A stretch of 64,000 nt of DNA, from contig NC_088130.1 of the NCBI RefSeq assembly GCF_036370855.1, forward strand, positions 13,669,543-13,733,542. The letters are read 5' to 3'. Positions within the stretch are counted from its first letter, which is position 1; every line of letters starts with the position of its first letter. This document shows, piece after piece, positions 36,981-50,543 of the stretch. Below the pieces are notes generated by a model. The model had not been told where the DNA came from. It saw only the letters and a list, made by a program, of their open reading frames with translations, and did no database searches. Source of the stretch: Dromaius novaehollandiae (lineage: Eukaryota > Chordata > Aves > Casuariiformes > Dromaiidae). The position numbers and the translations under genes are program-made.

Positions 36981-37170
36981 GGGATAGAGAGCGAGCGGAG
37001 GCCGCGGGGTGAGCAAGAGGCGCAGGGGAAATAGCAGGGGATGCGCAGCCCTTGCGCGGGGCTGGGGAGCGGCCACAGCAGAGGAGCTGGGGCTCGGGCA
37101 CCTCCCCCAGCTGCCGGGCAGAGCTGCCTGGGCAGGGGGAAATGCAGGCACCAGCATCTTCAGGGCACAC
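36981..37170 (+). promoter_or_regulatory. Second GC/CpG-rich patch 1.8 kb into intron 1
   Basis: A short patch with about 11 CpG in 130 bases, set in AT-rich intron. It includes GGGGTGAGC at 37006-37014, whose GTGAGC would be a good splice donor on the + strand after 37008. It could be an intronic enhancer, a secondary promoter with a non-coding alternative exon, or merely a GC-rich remnant. The open frames crossing it (for example 37009-37323) carry no domain I know. Confidence 0.35.
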
Positions 37171-40100
37171 AGTCAGCTCAAAACGATGCTTCCGACATAC
37201 ACGTTTTGCCTTTGTCTTCTATTATTTAGTGTGTTCAAGGCATGTGATCAGGCAAGAACACGGCCCCGTTGTCCCAGTTCCCCCAAAGATATGACTGGCA
37301 ATATGAAGGAATTTTCCTGTTAGAAAGAGCTAATAAGAAAAGAGTGCAATAACAATAGCAACAAATTACCAGATGAGCAGTGTACATATTTTCCTGTTTT
37401 TCCTCCAGGAATTTGAAAATGTTTACATACACAAATTCACTCATCAGAAGAGTGTCTGTCTTCTTTTCTTTTTTTGGTCTGTCTCCCAAAAACAAAGAAG
37501 AAACCCCTTTTTTCTGAATGAAAGGTGCTCTTGTAAATCCACAAACATTGGAAAAGCAAGTGCAATCTTAGCTCATTTTTAATGGACCAATTTCCAAACT
37601 GACTGAGAGTCCTTAAGGGGTAATGCAATATTGTATCTCAGTAGGTATACAGTAGATCTTTTTCTTTTTACACAGAGGAAATTAATCTCTATATGTGCAA
37701 ACATATATAAATATATGTTGTGTTTCTCCTTAAAAAATAATCCAGGTGTTCTCTTTTGAAATTATTGAATAAAAGCATGCTTTCTTCTGATTTCTTACAT
37801 TTTGGTGGCCAGATATAGAAGTATTCTTTTTTAATGAAGTTAATGCTAATTTGCTTTTGTGAGAACATATGCAAATTCTTTTTTATTTAGTTTTGATTTT
37901 GTCCAACATATTGTATTACTGAATCTGATTAGCCTTTCTCTGCAGTGGGTGCCCTCAGTTGCACAATAAGCTTTGTAAAAACTGATGTGCAAAGGCACAT
38001 TTTATCATTATCTGCATTATCTGTGGTTGCCAAAGTCTATTTCAATGTGTTTTGTAAATTTATTTACAGAAAATATAAAATAACATTGTGTTTGTCATTC
38101 CCACACTTTTAGTCCACCAGAACAAAGCAACTGAACAACATCATTAGGTTCAAGAATGCATCTCTGCCTGAATTTGTAAGACTAAGAGTTAGCAGAGATT
38201 TCCTGTAATACGCAGGGAAAAAAGTCACTGTAGCATAACGTGCCACCTTGATAGGAAACAGTATGAACTTTTCTATGTCTTGGCTGTACGTTAGCTCTGT
38301 GTCCTATGAATAAGAATTATAAAGCTCTCATCCTGTGGATTCAATTTTACATGTAGCACCTGTGCTTCTAGACTGAGTGAAATAGATAAACACTGGAAAC
38401 CAGGACTTCCTTGGGGTCTCTCGCTTCATATTACTCAGTAATAAATTGGTGGGATTGTCTCAAAATGACTGCTTTTAAATAAATAATAATATGTGCTATG
38501 CAACAGGTAAGCTGTGCTCTTACTCCCTCCTGCTGAACTGGCACACGCTGACATGCACTGGTTACCTGGACTGACAGCTGACACAGCTCTGGCCACAGTG
38601 ACCTGGTTTGATTTAGATAATCGAGGATCAGTCACTGGTGCTGACAGGTCCAGCAGCTCTCCAGCTCTGTTCCCTGTGCTTTTCTGCCAGGCATGTGTTT
38701 CTGCTCTAACCGACTTCACTAATACCCTCAGGTTTAGGAATGGTCTTATAATCCTGTTTTCTTCATTTTTCATTTTCTAACAGACACACAGAGTATTAGA
38801 GAACTAGCAGCTATTATATTTGAATCACAGGTTAAATCAAATTATTAGAGGGCATTTTTACACCTTGTGTCACTGGCTCACCCTTCACTGGTCCTGTTTT
38901 TTCCCCCTAACAAATATTTTCTGTAGCACATCCCATGCTGGTACTTTTTGTGGTTATTTCAATATGCTTAAATAAATGCTAACTCACCATCTACTGTCTT
39001 CCCATGTGAAGTAAGAGGATTAAGAAGTGCCCTGAGCACGTGTGCAGAGAGGGCGATTTTGTGTTAGCGAGAGGGATTGTCGTTTTCCCAAGATGGTCAC
39101 TGAAGTGTCAGGTTGCTTTCCAGCAGCGACTGTTTAGCTTCTGCTTCTCCACTTGAACTCCAAAGTTTGCTTCTTTGTGTGTTTGGCCAGGATCTTGTTA
39201 CCGTGTTTCTTCTTTATTTCTTATTACGAAGAATTAATATTAATTAATAGTAAGCAGTATCCATGTTGTGCCACTTAAGAACAACCGTTCCACTTGCTCT
39301 GGTAGTCGTAGTCGTATTTCTGTGCGTTTGTCCTAAGGTGAAAGAGAGTTTCTGAGTCTCCATACATCAGATAAAGAGACGGTCTCCCACGAAAGGGAGC
39401 CTAGTCCAAATGGAAGGATTTGGGGAAAACAGACATTTTAGAACAATATTGTATGCTCTTAAAAAATTGATGAATGATGTGACAATGAAGACTTCACTCC
39501 AAGGACTCTGTGCCCTAGGAGAGGCTGCAGATGTTGCACTTCTGATTGGGACAGATTTGCTTATGAGACATGCCACAGGGTAGGGGATGAATAATATATA
39601 AAAGCCCCACAGATCTGAGAATAGACCGAGGAGAGGAAAATAAAGGGAGTCTAATGTACAGTAAGCTTAACACCATGGATTTAAAGATGTGCCGCTGTGG
39701 AAGTGCTACACTGAATGCTGGGATAACAACAACTTACCCAGCCTTTTTCTTAATAAGTCTGCTAGAAAATTTTTATAATGGACTTTGAGTTGCATGTCAG
39801 TGAGTAGATTTGGAAGTTAAGAGCTTAGCTTTGGAAGAGCCAGAGGAAAAGAAATGGAATGAATCAGAAGAAACACTGGAGAAAATGTTTTGGATAATAT
39901 TTTCCAGCATATGGTTCAGTAACAAATGCCTGCTCAGCTCTACCAAATAAATACAAAGAGCACTTATCCAACCTGGGCAGCTGCCTAGTCCAGCTCCAGG
40001 AACTGCTGGAAGCTTGAAGAGATCAGACACTAAATTTCTTGCCAAAGGAGAAGCTGGACCTTATTTTTGTTAATGACTTTTTACTTGATTGCCCTAGACA

Positions 40101-43100
40101 GGGTGCACAAGGTTACCCAGGAGAAAAATGAAAATCTAAAAAAAGCTCATTAGAATAAGGCACAGTGTCTTTTTAAGTGTAACAAAATATACATGTGAAA
40201 TTCTGGCCATCCTAAAAGCTGTGGAATAGAAGTGTGGCCAGCATTTTTCCTGTTACAGCAAATTTGTTTAGCTACGTTCGTTCATAAAGAAGACATCAAA
40301 AGGAATAAAGACTGGTAAACACACGGTAGGCTTTGTTGTGGTACATGGTGAAATACCACATTGATTTTGCTCAACAATTTAAGTCTGCTAAAAATCTCAA
40401 ATAGCTATTTGATTACAGAATACAACTTCATTTCAGGATACTTTTTAAAGTATTGTTTGGTAAACTGAGTGAACAATTTGCTTCTCGAGAATGATGGAAG
40501 AATGAAATGTGTTCTTTAGAAAACAATAAATATTTATGGTTCTGAATCCTCTACTGTTAGAAAAAAGTGTAACAGAGGAGAAAGCTGTATTTTTTTGGAG
40601 TTGATTTTTTTTTCTCCGTGCGTTGAAAAAAGCTATTGGACTGCCAGAATCATCCAGTAACTCAGGCACAATACTTCTGGGAAATAATTTTTACAATTAC
40701 ATGTACGTGGGTTTGTTTGCCATATTCATGAGACAGTAATACTGGATTGTGTTACACTCCTGGGAAACAGAAGTGCAAGCTTTTTATTCTATTTTATTCC
40801 CTATAAATGAGAAAGTGGGCAAAAATGTAGATGGGTGCCAAGGCAGGTAGGATGTGAAGATGATTGTTTCTTAGCTAGTCTTTTGGTGCCCAGTTGGCAC
40901 TGGGCTCCTCAGATGTATCACGGCTTGATAGCTAAGAATTGATTCAGGTTATTGTTTTAGTTCACTGACCACATCCCCCTTCCAAACTGCAACAAAATGA
41001 GAGGGCAAGTTTAGTAGGTCTCAACTGAAAAACTGAGATACTTGGAACAAACCCCAAAGCATATTGCTGTCATTAGTGAACTGATACATTAGGTGTTCCT
41101 GAAAGTAATATGCACATTACTGACAGTAAAATGAGGGTGGTAATTTACCTGTGTCTGCACTCATCTGCTTGCTGACTTAAATTGTAATAGGGAATGAGCC
41201 ATCACCTATGCTTCCATCAGGAGGATGTGGTGCAGTCTGGGAAGTAATAACAGCTCAGACCTTACGATCAGGCTGCTTGAAACAGAGGCATGGAGAGAAT
41301 ACCAGCCAATGTAACAATTTTCTTGTGAATTCACTAATAGGAAAACTAGTCACACCTCTCTTTATGGTGGGCTGTTGTATACGGTACGAAATACAGATGA
41401 GTTTTGAGAGTTCTGTTCAGAAAAAAATTGCTTTGATAAACAAACTTCTGTTTTCTTCTCAAAAAGATCATATTTATGTATAAATTACAGTTGTAATAGG
41501 TGTTACGTGTTTTGCGCTCTAATTCTCAGATTTTCTGGAGTGTATCGTCTGTACTTAGAAGCCCAGAACCCAGATTGCCGGAGAACAGAACTCTCTTTTC
41601 CAGAGGGTGTTTTGCTCCTGTGCCATCTAACATCAGTTTCATAACTTAAGGAGAGCAGAAAGGAGATAAGAGCTAGGGCATTGCTGTGCCGTTGTGATTT
41701 CTTGCTTTATCATCAGGAAATTGGTTTAACACTGCAAATCAGAGGAGCAGCAGGTGTTGCCTTCAAGCCACCTTTGCACAGGTAAGCTTGTGTTCCTGCT
41801 GCTCAACCTTTAGCTTGGACTCTAGTGCTTCACATTTTTACAGGCAAGTAATGGGGAAGACATTTTTTAGCTGTAGCTGAAGAACTAATGGTATGCCTTG
41901 TGGGGGTTGCACATACCCAGAAGATGCTTATTACTTGCAGTCAGGCTTCTCACCAAACGTGAAAGGAGTTGATCCTTCTCGTGCAGCACTTGGGCAGATA
42001 TACATGTGTAAGGAGCTTCTGACAGATTCTGTCAGATCATTTCTCCGAGAAGGGAAGGAAATGTGGAAGCTAATAAAACTTTTGTCCCCATTATATACAG
42101 AAGTAGTCACTTTGTGCTGTTAGTTTTGCTGAAAAGGTAGAGGACACATTTTTAACATGATCAAAGATGAAACAAAACTTGTTAGCGGTTTGGCTTATTG
42201 ACGGAGTCTGTTCCAGGAATATGATTCACACTGGTGACCATTGACTTTGAAGTGATGTACCAGCAAATCAGTTTCCACAAGAAATACTACTCCAATAAAA
42301 AACATTAAAATGGAAAAGAGAGATTAAGACAAAAAGCCTAGTCTAACTGCCTTTGCTGTAGAAGTCTTGTTAATATATTAGTTTCCATGAGACTGCTTTC
42401 AAGGAGTAGACACCTCAGTGACTTTCTGAAGGAGAAACCTTAGTCTACTGGATTCATGTAGAGAAAAAGTGGTTTAGATTTTCAGGTGTTACTGCAGTAG
42501 CTTTTGTTTATGACATACATAGAATTATTTTAAAATTACCCTACTTCTGTCCTGGCAGTGAAACATAGGCAAATGCACATAATGATGACAAAGTTTGCTA
42601 CCTCCCTGTCTGCTGTGAGATTGGGTGGTTGTAATGTCTAAAGGCAACTTCATGGACTCATAGTCGATTTTGCTTGCAGAAGGTGGTCCTCTAACATGAG
42701 TGCCAAGCAAGAGCTTAGATCGAGGTCCTTAAAATTGTGAAAGGTTGTAGAAATGCAGAGTTTCTTCTTTTAAACCAGATGTTTTTAGGGAAAAAATATT
42801 TCTCTTTCTGGGCACATCACCACTTTGTGAATGCTTCTCAAAAAGAAGTGATAGTAAATGCTAAATTTGCAGTCTTGATGCTGCAGTTAAGGTACTAAAA
42901 TGCATGGCTGTTCTAAAGTAAGGATCTTGCCACAGCTACAGGTCTTTATCCTCTTGCACATTAATATTATTTTATAGTATCTTCCTAAATCCAGACCTAT
43001 CTTTAGCAATTCTTCCCTCGTCGCAGAAAATACAGATGTGTTTGCCTTCTACTCCACTCCATCACCAGTGGAGCTAGAGTGAAGAAGCTGAGGCAACAGA

Positions 43101-44403
43101 GTCATCAAAGGAGGTCCACGTTTCCTGCATGTTAAAGGACTCGTCTCAAAAACGATCCCTACTTCCTATGGCACTCAGTCTTCTCTGATTTGAGTACTTA
43201 CAGGAGGTGTCAAATGGCCTCGACTCCCACTGACCCTAGCAAGAATTGGGAACATGTGAAACACTGCAATAGACCTGGATTTTAGGGATCAAATGCAATT
43301 GTCCTAATTTCTGACTGTATGAGGGATAGAGTGAGGGCTTTGTGGACTCACTTCTAGAGTTAGTTGTTAAAAAATAATAAATAGTGTTTTTGATGTATAT
43401 TAATAGAAAAACATAAGTCTAATTCCAAATAGACACTATTGTTTTTAAAATAATTGTAAAATGCTACCATGCACATCAGTATTTGAAACAAGATGCTACA
43501 AATACAATGCCACTTAATGCATTAATGGAATCCTGTATTAATGGCATAAGATTTCAGTGCTGTTCTGCAATACTGTTCCTTATGTTTGAAAGGGTGCCAT
43601 GTGAGCAATTCAGGCCACAGGACCATGAAGTGAAGCTGAGTGGTTTTATTCCACCTGAATTGCTAACAAGACTATGCTACAGTGTAAGAAGAAATGCCCT
43701 CAGGGCTCTCTGGAAATTTATGTCAAAGCCAGTAATAAAGCATGAAATAAAATCACTTCATCAAAAATATCTTTCATCTCCCAAATAATATGGTGACATG
43801 AAACAATCTGACAAAGTGCTCTTAGCAATGTCAAGGATGTTACTGAAGAAAATATCAGGATTTTTATTATCTAATTAAAACAATCATCGGGCTGATTTTA
43901 CATTAGTGAGGAGGTGATGGAGTGAAAGGTTGTCTTTCAATGACCCATCTTTCTTCACCTGTTGTTGGTAGAAGCAGAAGGAAAGTGCAGTGACTTACTG
44001 AACCATTATAATTAAGAATTTATGGAGGATGCACCACCATAATATTCTGTTATGGAAAGATGCCATTTTTTGAACTTTGTCTGTGGGTTACTAAATTGGC
44101 GTGGCTTGTTGCTGCTGTGTCTGTGGTAATGCAGTATCCCATAGCAGTTTCACAATGCAATAGCTTAAAGTGCATCTTTGCATGCAGCTGGAAAGAGAGA
44201 GCAAAACTGCAACTGGATGAGCTAATTACATGATATCCTGAGGTCCTTCCAGAGTAACTTTACTATGATTGCATGCATAAGTTTCCAGGTTACAAAAGGT
44301 ATCTTCCAGATACATTCTCGTTCAACTTTTGGCCTCATTACTTCAAATTACTCGTCAAATTGCTTGTGTCATACATAGGAGGCAATACCTGATGATCAGT
44401 GGG

Positions 44404-44445
44404 TTTTTTTTTTGGGGGGGGGGTTGGGTTTTTTTTTTTTTTTTT
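44404..44445. repeat. Homopolymer cluster T10-G10-TT-GGG-T17
   Basis: T10 (44404-44413), G10 (44414-44423), TT, GGG, then T17 (44429-44445). It is a low-complexity cluster with no adjacent retrocopy recognised. The G10 run is a place where assembly length errors are likely. Confidence 0.85.
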
Positions 44446-45319
44446 GGACCATAAATTCCATGTTACCAAATAAAAACAATGTGATGATCTGCACAGCCTG
44501 GCTAAAATACTACTGCTTTTCTCGACATTTTTTTTCTATATCTCTGCCCATCTCCACACTGGAGCTTTTCCAGAACTGCATTGCTCCTAGAATTTTACTG
44601 ATATTTAGCTGCTTGTCTTGTAATCACAAAAGCAATAGTGGTGCCAGGTTATTATGGCTGTAATGCTGACAAATAATTTGCCACGTGCAGTCTAATGACT
44701 GAGCGAGCCACCTGTGGTCAGCTCCCTCTGCCTGAAGGATGGTAGATCTGGCATCAAGATTGCCCACAAAGCTTGTGAGAAAAGCAGAAGAGCACAGTGG
44801 TAGTAAAAGGTATCCCTTTGCTACTGGATGTGATAGCTGTAAGTTTCTGTTGGCTTGGGATATCTGCCTTAGAAAGCGAATACTTTTTTTAATCATTCAA
44901 TTCAAATCCAGCTTTGTCTTAAAAAACACATTGATGCCAAATTTTCAGAGGTCCTACACTTACGTTCTTCTGTGAGAATGGAGTAAATTGGGGTACACTG
45001 TGAAAAGAAACCCATAAAAGTTGCTTGCCCTATATTGCCACTGACAGGACCAATTAAATATGCATCATTTTTGACATAAGTTTGTCTAAGTTCCTAAAGT
45101 AGTAAACTTCGTAGGCAATCCATTCGAAAGTGACCCTGTCAATGCCATCAGAAATATTTTTCTGAAGTCTTTGTCTAGATCTGTCTTGCTGGTCTTTAAG
45201 ACCATGATGTCTTGTTTCACCCACTATGAACACAGAGGACACATGCAGCAGCTTTTGTGTTTAGAAGTTCTAATCCTGTGTTTGGAAATTGGCAAGTTTA
45301 GCAGACTTGTTCGTGACAT

Positions 45320-45361
45320 CTTTGTCATCTTACAGTTCTTTGTTCTTTGTCATCTTACAGT
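45320..45361. repeat. Short direct duplication, 25-bp period
   Basis: CTTTGTCATCTTACAGT occurs at 45320-45336 and again at 45345-45361. Each copy ends in a TTACAG that resembles a splice acceptor, but no coding exon follows that I can recognise. Confidence 0.75.
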
Positions 45362-48300
45362 ATAGCTTATTTGCATATTTATTCCAGTATTTTCCACTGC
45401 TGAAGACAAACTGAGATTCCCTTCCTGCTTGCTTTTTTCTCTCTTTCTGTAGTCTTCAGGTGTCTTACTGGAAAAGTCAGTAGGGGACAGGAGGGACATC
45501 CCCTTGACCTGCCATGCTAATCTTAGGTCCAAAAGCTGGAGAAAGACTGATGAAGAAACAGAAGGTATCACAGCTCTTCTTCATTTATGTCTCCTGAACA
45601 GGCTAAATAACCTTCCTTTAAATTGCCGTAAAGTCTTTCTCACGTAATTTATTTTACAAGAATGTGAGGTGACTAACAACTATCAGTCTTCAGGGAGAGC
45701 TTTGGGGAGGCACAATCTTTTTCTGTTTGCACAGTAGAAATATTCTTTTTTTTTTTTTCTTTGCATAGTAATGAAACCTGTATTCTTAAATGTTTTCATT
45801 TCCCAAGAAATTTTAAAACTCAATGATGTGGAAGACAATCGGCAGCACAGTCCTTAGTAAAACACTGAACTTCAGGTACATGTGCTGCCTATATTACATA
45901 CAAATGAGGAAATTTCATGTTTTTGTGCATTTCTCTGGAATACAAAGGCGTATTTTTGATCCTTCCAGCACAAATTTGGAGAAAAAATAAACAAACAAAG
46001 AAGGTTTTCATTAATATCCTAGTGGGAAATTAAATGTGAACAGATTATTTTATCTTGACACATACGATTATTTAAGAATAATTTAAACGTAAAGATCTAA
46101 TCTATCAGGCCTAAAATATCCTGTGCAGCTTCTTATTAATGGCAACTTTGGGAGCTGTAGCTTATTCAAGGTGGGGATACTAAATTTTTCAGAGGATATC
46201 TTCCCCTTAGAAGCTGCTGATTGCTATTGCTAATGTCCAAGGATGAGGTTTTTTCTTTTGGTTACTTTTATTTATAAGGTAGTACAAATTTCCAGCTTTG
46301 TTCTGTGTTCAAAAATTCTCAGGCATTACTAAAAAGTCCCTTGATAAAATGGATATCTGTATAATTTGAACAAATGAGAAGAAATACTTATTCACCGAAT
46401 ATAGCGGTCTGCCAGGGATGAGACTACAGCAGGAAGTCTTTAAGTAAGTATTGAAACTGAGCAAATTGTTTGCATCAAATTATCTGAAAAATTTAGTATC
46501 TCAGTGCCATGAAGTGTTTTAGCACACATAGTTTCCATTAATTTACTTAGGAGTCATCTAAAATCCAGCTAAATCAATAGAAAGACTTCCACAAATTTTT
46601 AGGGGGCATTACCCTTATTTGCCAGATAATAGAGCTTGAAGTAGGAACAGCATAATGATACAGGATATATATAATGTACATTACGTTGTTTTTGATTCAA
46701 GACTGGAGATACGTTCAGGTATTTCTGCTAGAAATAGTTGTGCATGTTACCAATACTGCAATTTTTTTCAGTATTATATCTTGAAGTCTACTCTCCCCTT
46801 AAATGGGGAGGATAAAAAGTTGAAGCAAACTACTTAATGTGATTAAATAAATATGAATAACTTCAGAAAAATATGTGGAACATCCATTGATTAAATCGAT
46901 TAGCAGTATAGTATGGCTACTTTTTTGTTTGTTTTTAACGCTGAGTATTTTTTAAGGAATAAGGATATGCTCACTACTCATGGCAGTTCTAACCCTTGTC
47001 TGCAATCATAAAATAAGATTGTGTTACAGCCAAGCCGCATTAACGGTTGTGTGTGTGCTCCTAGCCCTTTGCAGCTGCAAAGTGATGTGTTCTAGTTTAA
47101 GCTAGTTGTATGCAACATGCTTTATTTGAATATCCATGCGATCACTTCAGATGACACTGCTTCAAGCCCTGATAACTAGATTCTTTGTGGTAGTCATCCA
47201 GATCCTAATTCTAACTCTTCCTTTGCACTTGTAAGTGAATGTCCATTTGACAGGCAAAAGTCTCTCCTGTGTAAGGAAGGATTTCTCCCCTGTGCTGGTT
47301 CAGACTTGTCTGATATGACAGCTGGACCCCAGTTTGGGGACACACTCCTTTGGCCTTTGCTGTAGCAAGTTTTTTACTGCAACAGCATCTGGATTGTGTT
47401 GTCCTATGTCTCTTTTCCCATAGCATTTCTTCCTCATGCAACATCCCAATTACATGCACTGGAAGTAAATATATCGTCTAGAGAAAGGCCTCTTGCAGGT
47501 GTAAAATCTCATTTCAGAAGGACCTATTATGTAATGTGGTGAGTAAAACCAGCATTAACATTCTCAGAGCTGCTTTTTAGTGTCTTATTTTTGTGTGCTG
47601 AGAATTAAGACACCTTGACTATAGACTGATTTTTCAGAAACTACCAAGACAACATTCTATGAAAATAATGGTCCTCTAACAAAGTTCTTTATCTTGTTTA
47701 CTAAAGCTGAATATCTCTGTCAAAATCACTAGAATGATCAGGTTTTAATATTTCTGTATCAAAATTGCTCCATTAAAATTTTAGCTCTTCCTAGATTTCC
47801 TGCTGTATGCTTGCATGATGCAATGGGCTATGGCTCTGAATCTCAGATTGGAGGTCTTCCCCAGAAATTCAAATTAGCTGTCATTAAAACACTTCTTGCT
47901 TTCTGCTGTTGAGGCCTTTCAAGCTCACTGGGAGGCCACAAACGGTATGACATAATGCACAGGTTTCAGTGCAAAAAAGAAACATTCAGTAAGGAATGAG
48001 ATACCCATAATTAATTCAGGTGGTTGATATGTGATCTGAATACTCTGTGAATACATAAATGCTAAAATGCATTGTGCTCAAAGCAGCAGTTATTATTATA
48101 TCCCACTTGTTTGGATTACTTGAATATTAGTATATCTCTGCCCATAGTGGATCCGTTCAAAAAAATGAGTTCCTTAAAGGTAATAATTTGAAGTAGTTGT
48201 GAAACAGAAATGTTGACAAAATGAAAATTCAAGTTCAGTTTTAAGTAAACTAAAACATACGAAAATAGAAAACAATATTAACATAATGGCATTGAACTTC

Positions 48301-48477
48301 ATACACAGGACGAAATACAAATTCGTTTTAGACTATTATAGTACTACTATCAGTTTGGTTCAGAAAGCTTATCTAGTCAAGCTACTCCTTACACTAACTG
48401 TTGTTAGCTTTCTCTGTTCATACCTCTACTCCAGAGAGTAACAGATTACTAGTCACATCCTGCACTGCTTTAGGAAA

Positions 48478-48945
48478 AGCGTAGCCAGCATGGGTCGAGG
48501 GAAGTGATCCTTCCCCTTTTTTTTTCGATGCAACATCTGGAGTCCTGTGTTCGGTTTGGGGCTCCCCAGGACGAGAAAGACACAGACATACTGGAGACAG
48601 TCCAGCTGAGGCCGCTGAGCTGGTCAGGTTGCTGGTTCACGTAATGTGCAAGGAGAGGCTGAAAGCCTGAAAGTTTGTTCAGCCATAAGAATGAAAGGTG
48701 AAAAAGATCTTATTTTTATCTTTCTATATGTAAAAGCAGGGTATAGAGGAGATGAAGCCAGACTTTTCTCAGGGGTGCACAGCAACAGGACAAGAAGTAA
48801 TGAATACAAGTAGCCATAAGGGTGGTTAAGCACTGGACCAGGTTGCCTGGAGAGGCTGCAGACCCTCCATCCTGGGGGACACTCAAATCTCAAATGGACA
48901 GAGCCTGAGCAAACTGATCTAATTGCACCTGACTGGTGAATTGGT
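48478..48945 (+). mobile_element. CR1 LINE, degenerate 3' fragment
   Basis: The order of recognisable CR1 3' motifs is kept: GAAGTGATCCTTCCCC, TCTGGAGTCCTGTGTTCGGT, TTGGGGCTCCCCAGGACGAG, CCAGACTTTTCTCAGGGGTG, AACAGGACAAGA, then GTTAAGCACTGGACCAGGTT and CACTCAAATCTCAAATGGAC. Divergence is clearly higher than in the 21761 copy. A poly-T interruption (near 48519) and lost stretches remove any reading frame. The element lies in the same orientation as TRPM3. Confidence 0.85.
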
Positions 48946-49964
48946 GCCTGATTTGATATATTTTGCAGAATGGGGGAAGGAGAGTTAATCTTCAAAGAAA
49001 TATCCTTCCTTGGTTTTGCAAGTGTCTCTTCTGTTTTAACGGTAGCCAGAGATGTATATTTAAACACTTAAACAGTGCAGAATAGCACTGCAACTGCTAG
49101 TCTGTTATCACAGGAGCTTCTCAAATTCAGAGCTTCTCAGAACAGTCCTCTGAAGTTGCTCTCAGTGCTTTATAGAGACAGGAGCCATATGAAGGCAGCA
49201 AGGGGATAAACTTTATAAGTATTCTGTGGATGTGGAGTAGAGTGTGTCCTAGGTACACATCAGATTGCAATTATGTTCCACAGTTGTTTTTGCTGTAGAA
49301 GCTTTGCAGCTGAGTGTCCCATAAATTTGGCTGGATAGTTGATTGGATCATGATTGTAGCAAGTGATTTACAGCAACAGGCAGCTTTTATGAAGTTCAGC
49401 AAACATCTGTGTCTGTGACTCTGGCCCAGTAGCGCTTGAGCTAATAATTTATATCAGTTACTTGCTGTCAACCTGTTTGTTATCTGTGCCCTACTTCATT
49501 TCAAATTGAATATTCACTTGTTTATGCATAGTTATGCACTGAGGGGCCATAAGTCATTTCTTCTGCAGAATTTGTTTTGATATGTCTTCATGGCAAGAGC
49601 TAGCAAAACCAGAGACTTTCAGTCTTCCATAGGAAGCTCTGAATTTGTTGGTATTTCCTCATCTGGCTGCAGTGAACATTGTTGGAGAGTGTTACTTCCA
49701 TATGGTTGGCTCCCAGACATTTGAGGGAAGCGATAGGGTTTTCATTTTTTTCCCCCTTTTGCTACTCATTGTCTAAGAGGTATGGGAATGAAAGAGACGT
49801 ACAGATATGGCTCTGTCTAAACAAAAGCTATCTTCCTGGCTGCTGAGGGAATTCTCCATACCCGTAGGGCTTTTTCCAGAAGAGCAGAAGATAAAAGTAC
49901 ATAAAAATACTGAGGAGAAGGAGAAAAAAAATGGAAGAAAGAGGGAAGCAGTTAAAGAAAGCAT
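48946..49964. other. Intronic DNA between CR1 and LTR relic
   Basis: Nothing recognised. It ends in an A/G-rich stretch (about 49905-49955) directly next to the inferred end of the LTR. Confidence 0.5.
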
Positions 49965-50543
49965 TGTTGGTTAGTGGCAGGAGTGGGCTGCTCCTTCAGG
50001 GAGGCCAAGCCAGGAGACGAGCATCGCAGCAAGGCAGGCAGGGTACTGACCTCACCAAGAAGGCCACAGTCCCACAGTACCCAACCAAGGAGAGTGGAGC
50101 AGGTCTGGTGCCGGTGACCAGGTTCAGCCACAGTCCAGTGATCACCAGGCAAGTCCACAGCAATGAGGCAGGGCCAAAGTTAAGCCATGAAGCCAAGTTA
50201 GCAAGGCAAGGTCAGAATCAGCAAGGTTCAGGGCTGGACACACCATACCTACAGCATAACTCAGGCAAGGGTGAGGGCCCGAGCTTAAATACACCTCAGA
50301 ACCAGTGGGAAGAGGATGCATGGATGGAGGCTCCCATCAAGGCCTCCCACAGCTCTTCCTTACTACTTGGCTGTTTTCCCAGCAGTCTGATCCCACGTTG
50401 CAGCTGCACCATATCAGAGCTGGCCTTGGGCACAGGCAGACAGATCCCTAGGAGTTGGGAGTGGGGAAGGGGGATTGCAAAGGAAGGTGGTTACAGGCTG
50501 ATCAGGGCAATTAGAGCCTGTTGGTGTACTCAGGGCCTTGACA
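49965..50543 (-). mobile_element. Probable LTR of a Ty3/gypsy-type element
   Basis: On the minus strand this 579-base block starts TGTCAAGG at 50543 and ends CCAACA at 49965, a TG...CA pair as in retroelement LTRs. It lies immediately 3' of a chromodomain-coding segment. A purine-rich GATGGGAGAAGATG just outside the 50543 end is a reasonable polypurine tract. A TATA-like TATTTAAG sits on the minus strand at 50291-50284, about 250 bases into the LTR, where a U3 promoter is expected. A 227-codon open frame on the plus strand (49931-50614) reads antisense through it and is not a gene. The matching 5' LTR was not found, so boundaries are inferred from motifs. Confidence 0.55.

Larger units (their letters stand above)
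37171..48477 (+). other. TRPM3: TRPM3 intron 1, no further gene seen
   Basis: AT-rich intronic sequence. Open frames such as 41893-42123 and 43483-43788 are short and unrecognised. Low-complexity sites are present, among them the T/G/T homopolymer cluster at 44404-44445 and a short duplication at 45320-45361. No conserved exon, RNA gene or complete mobile element was identified. Confidence 0.55.
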
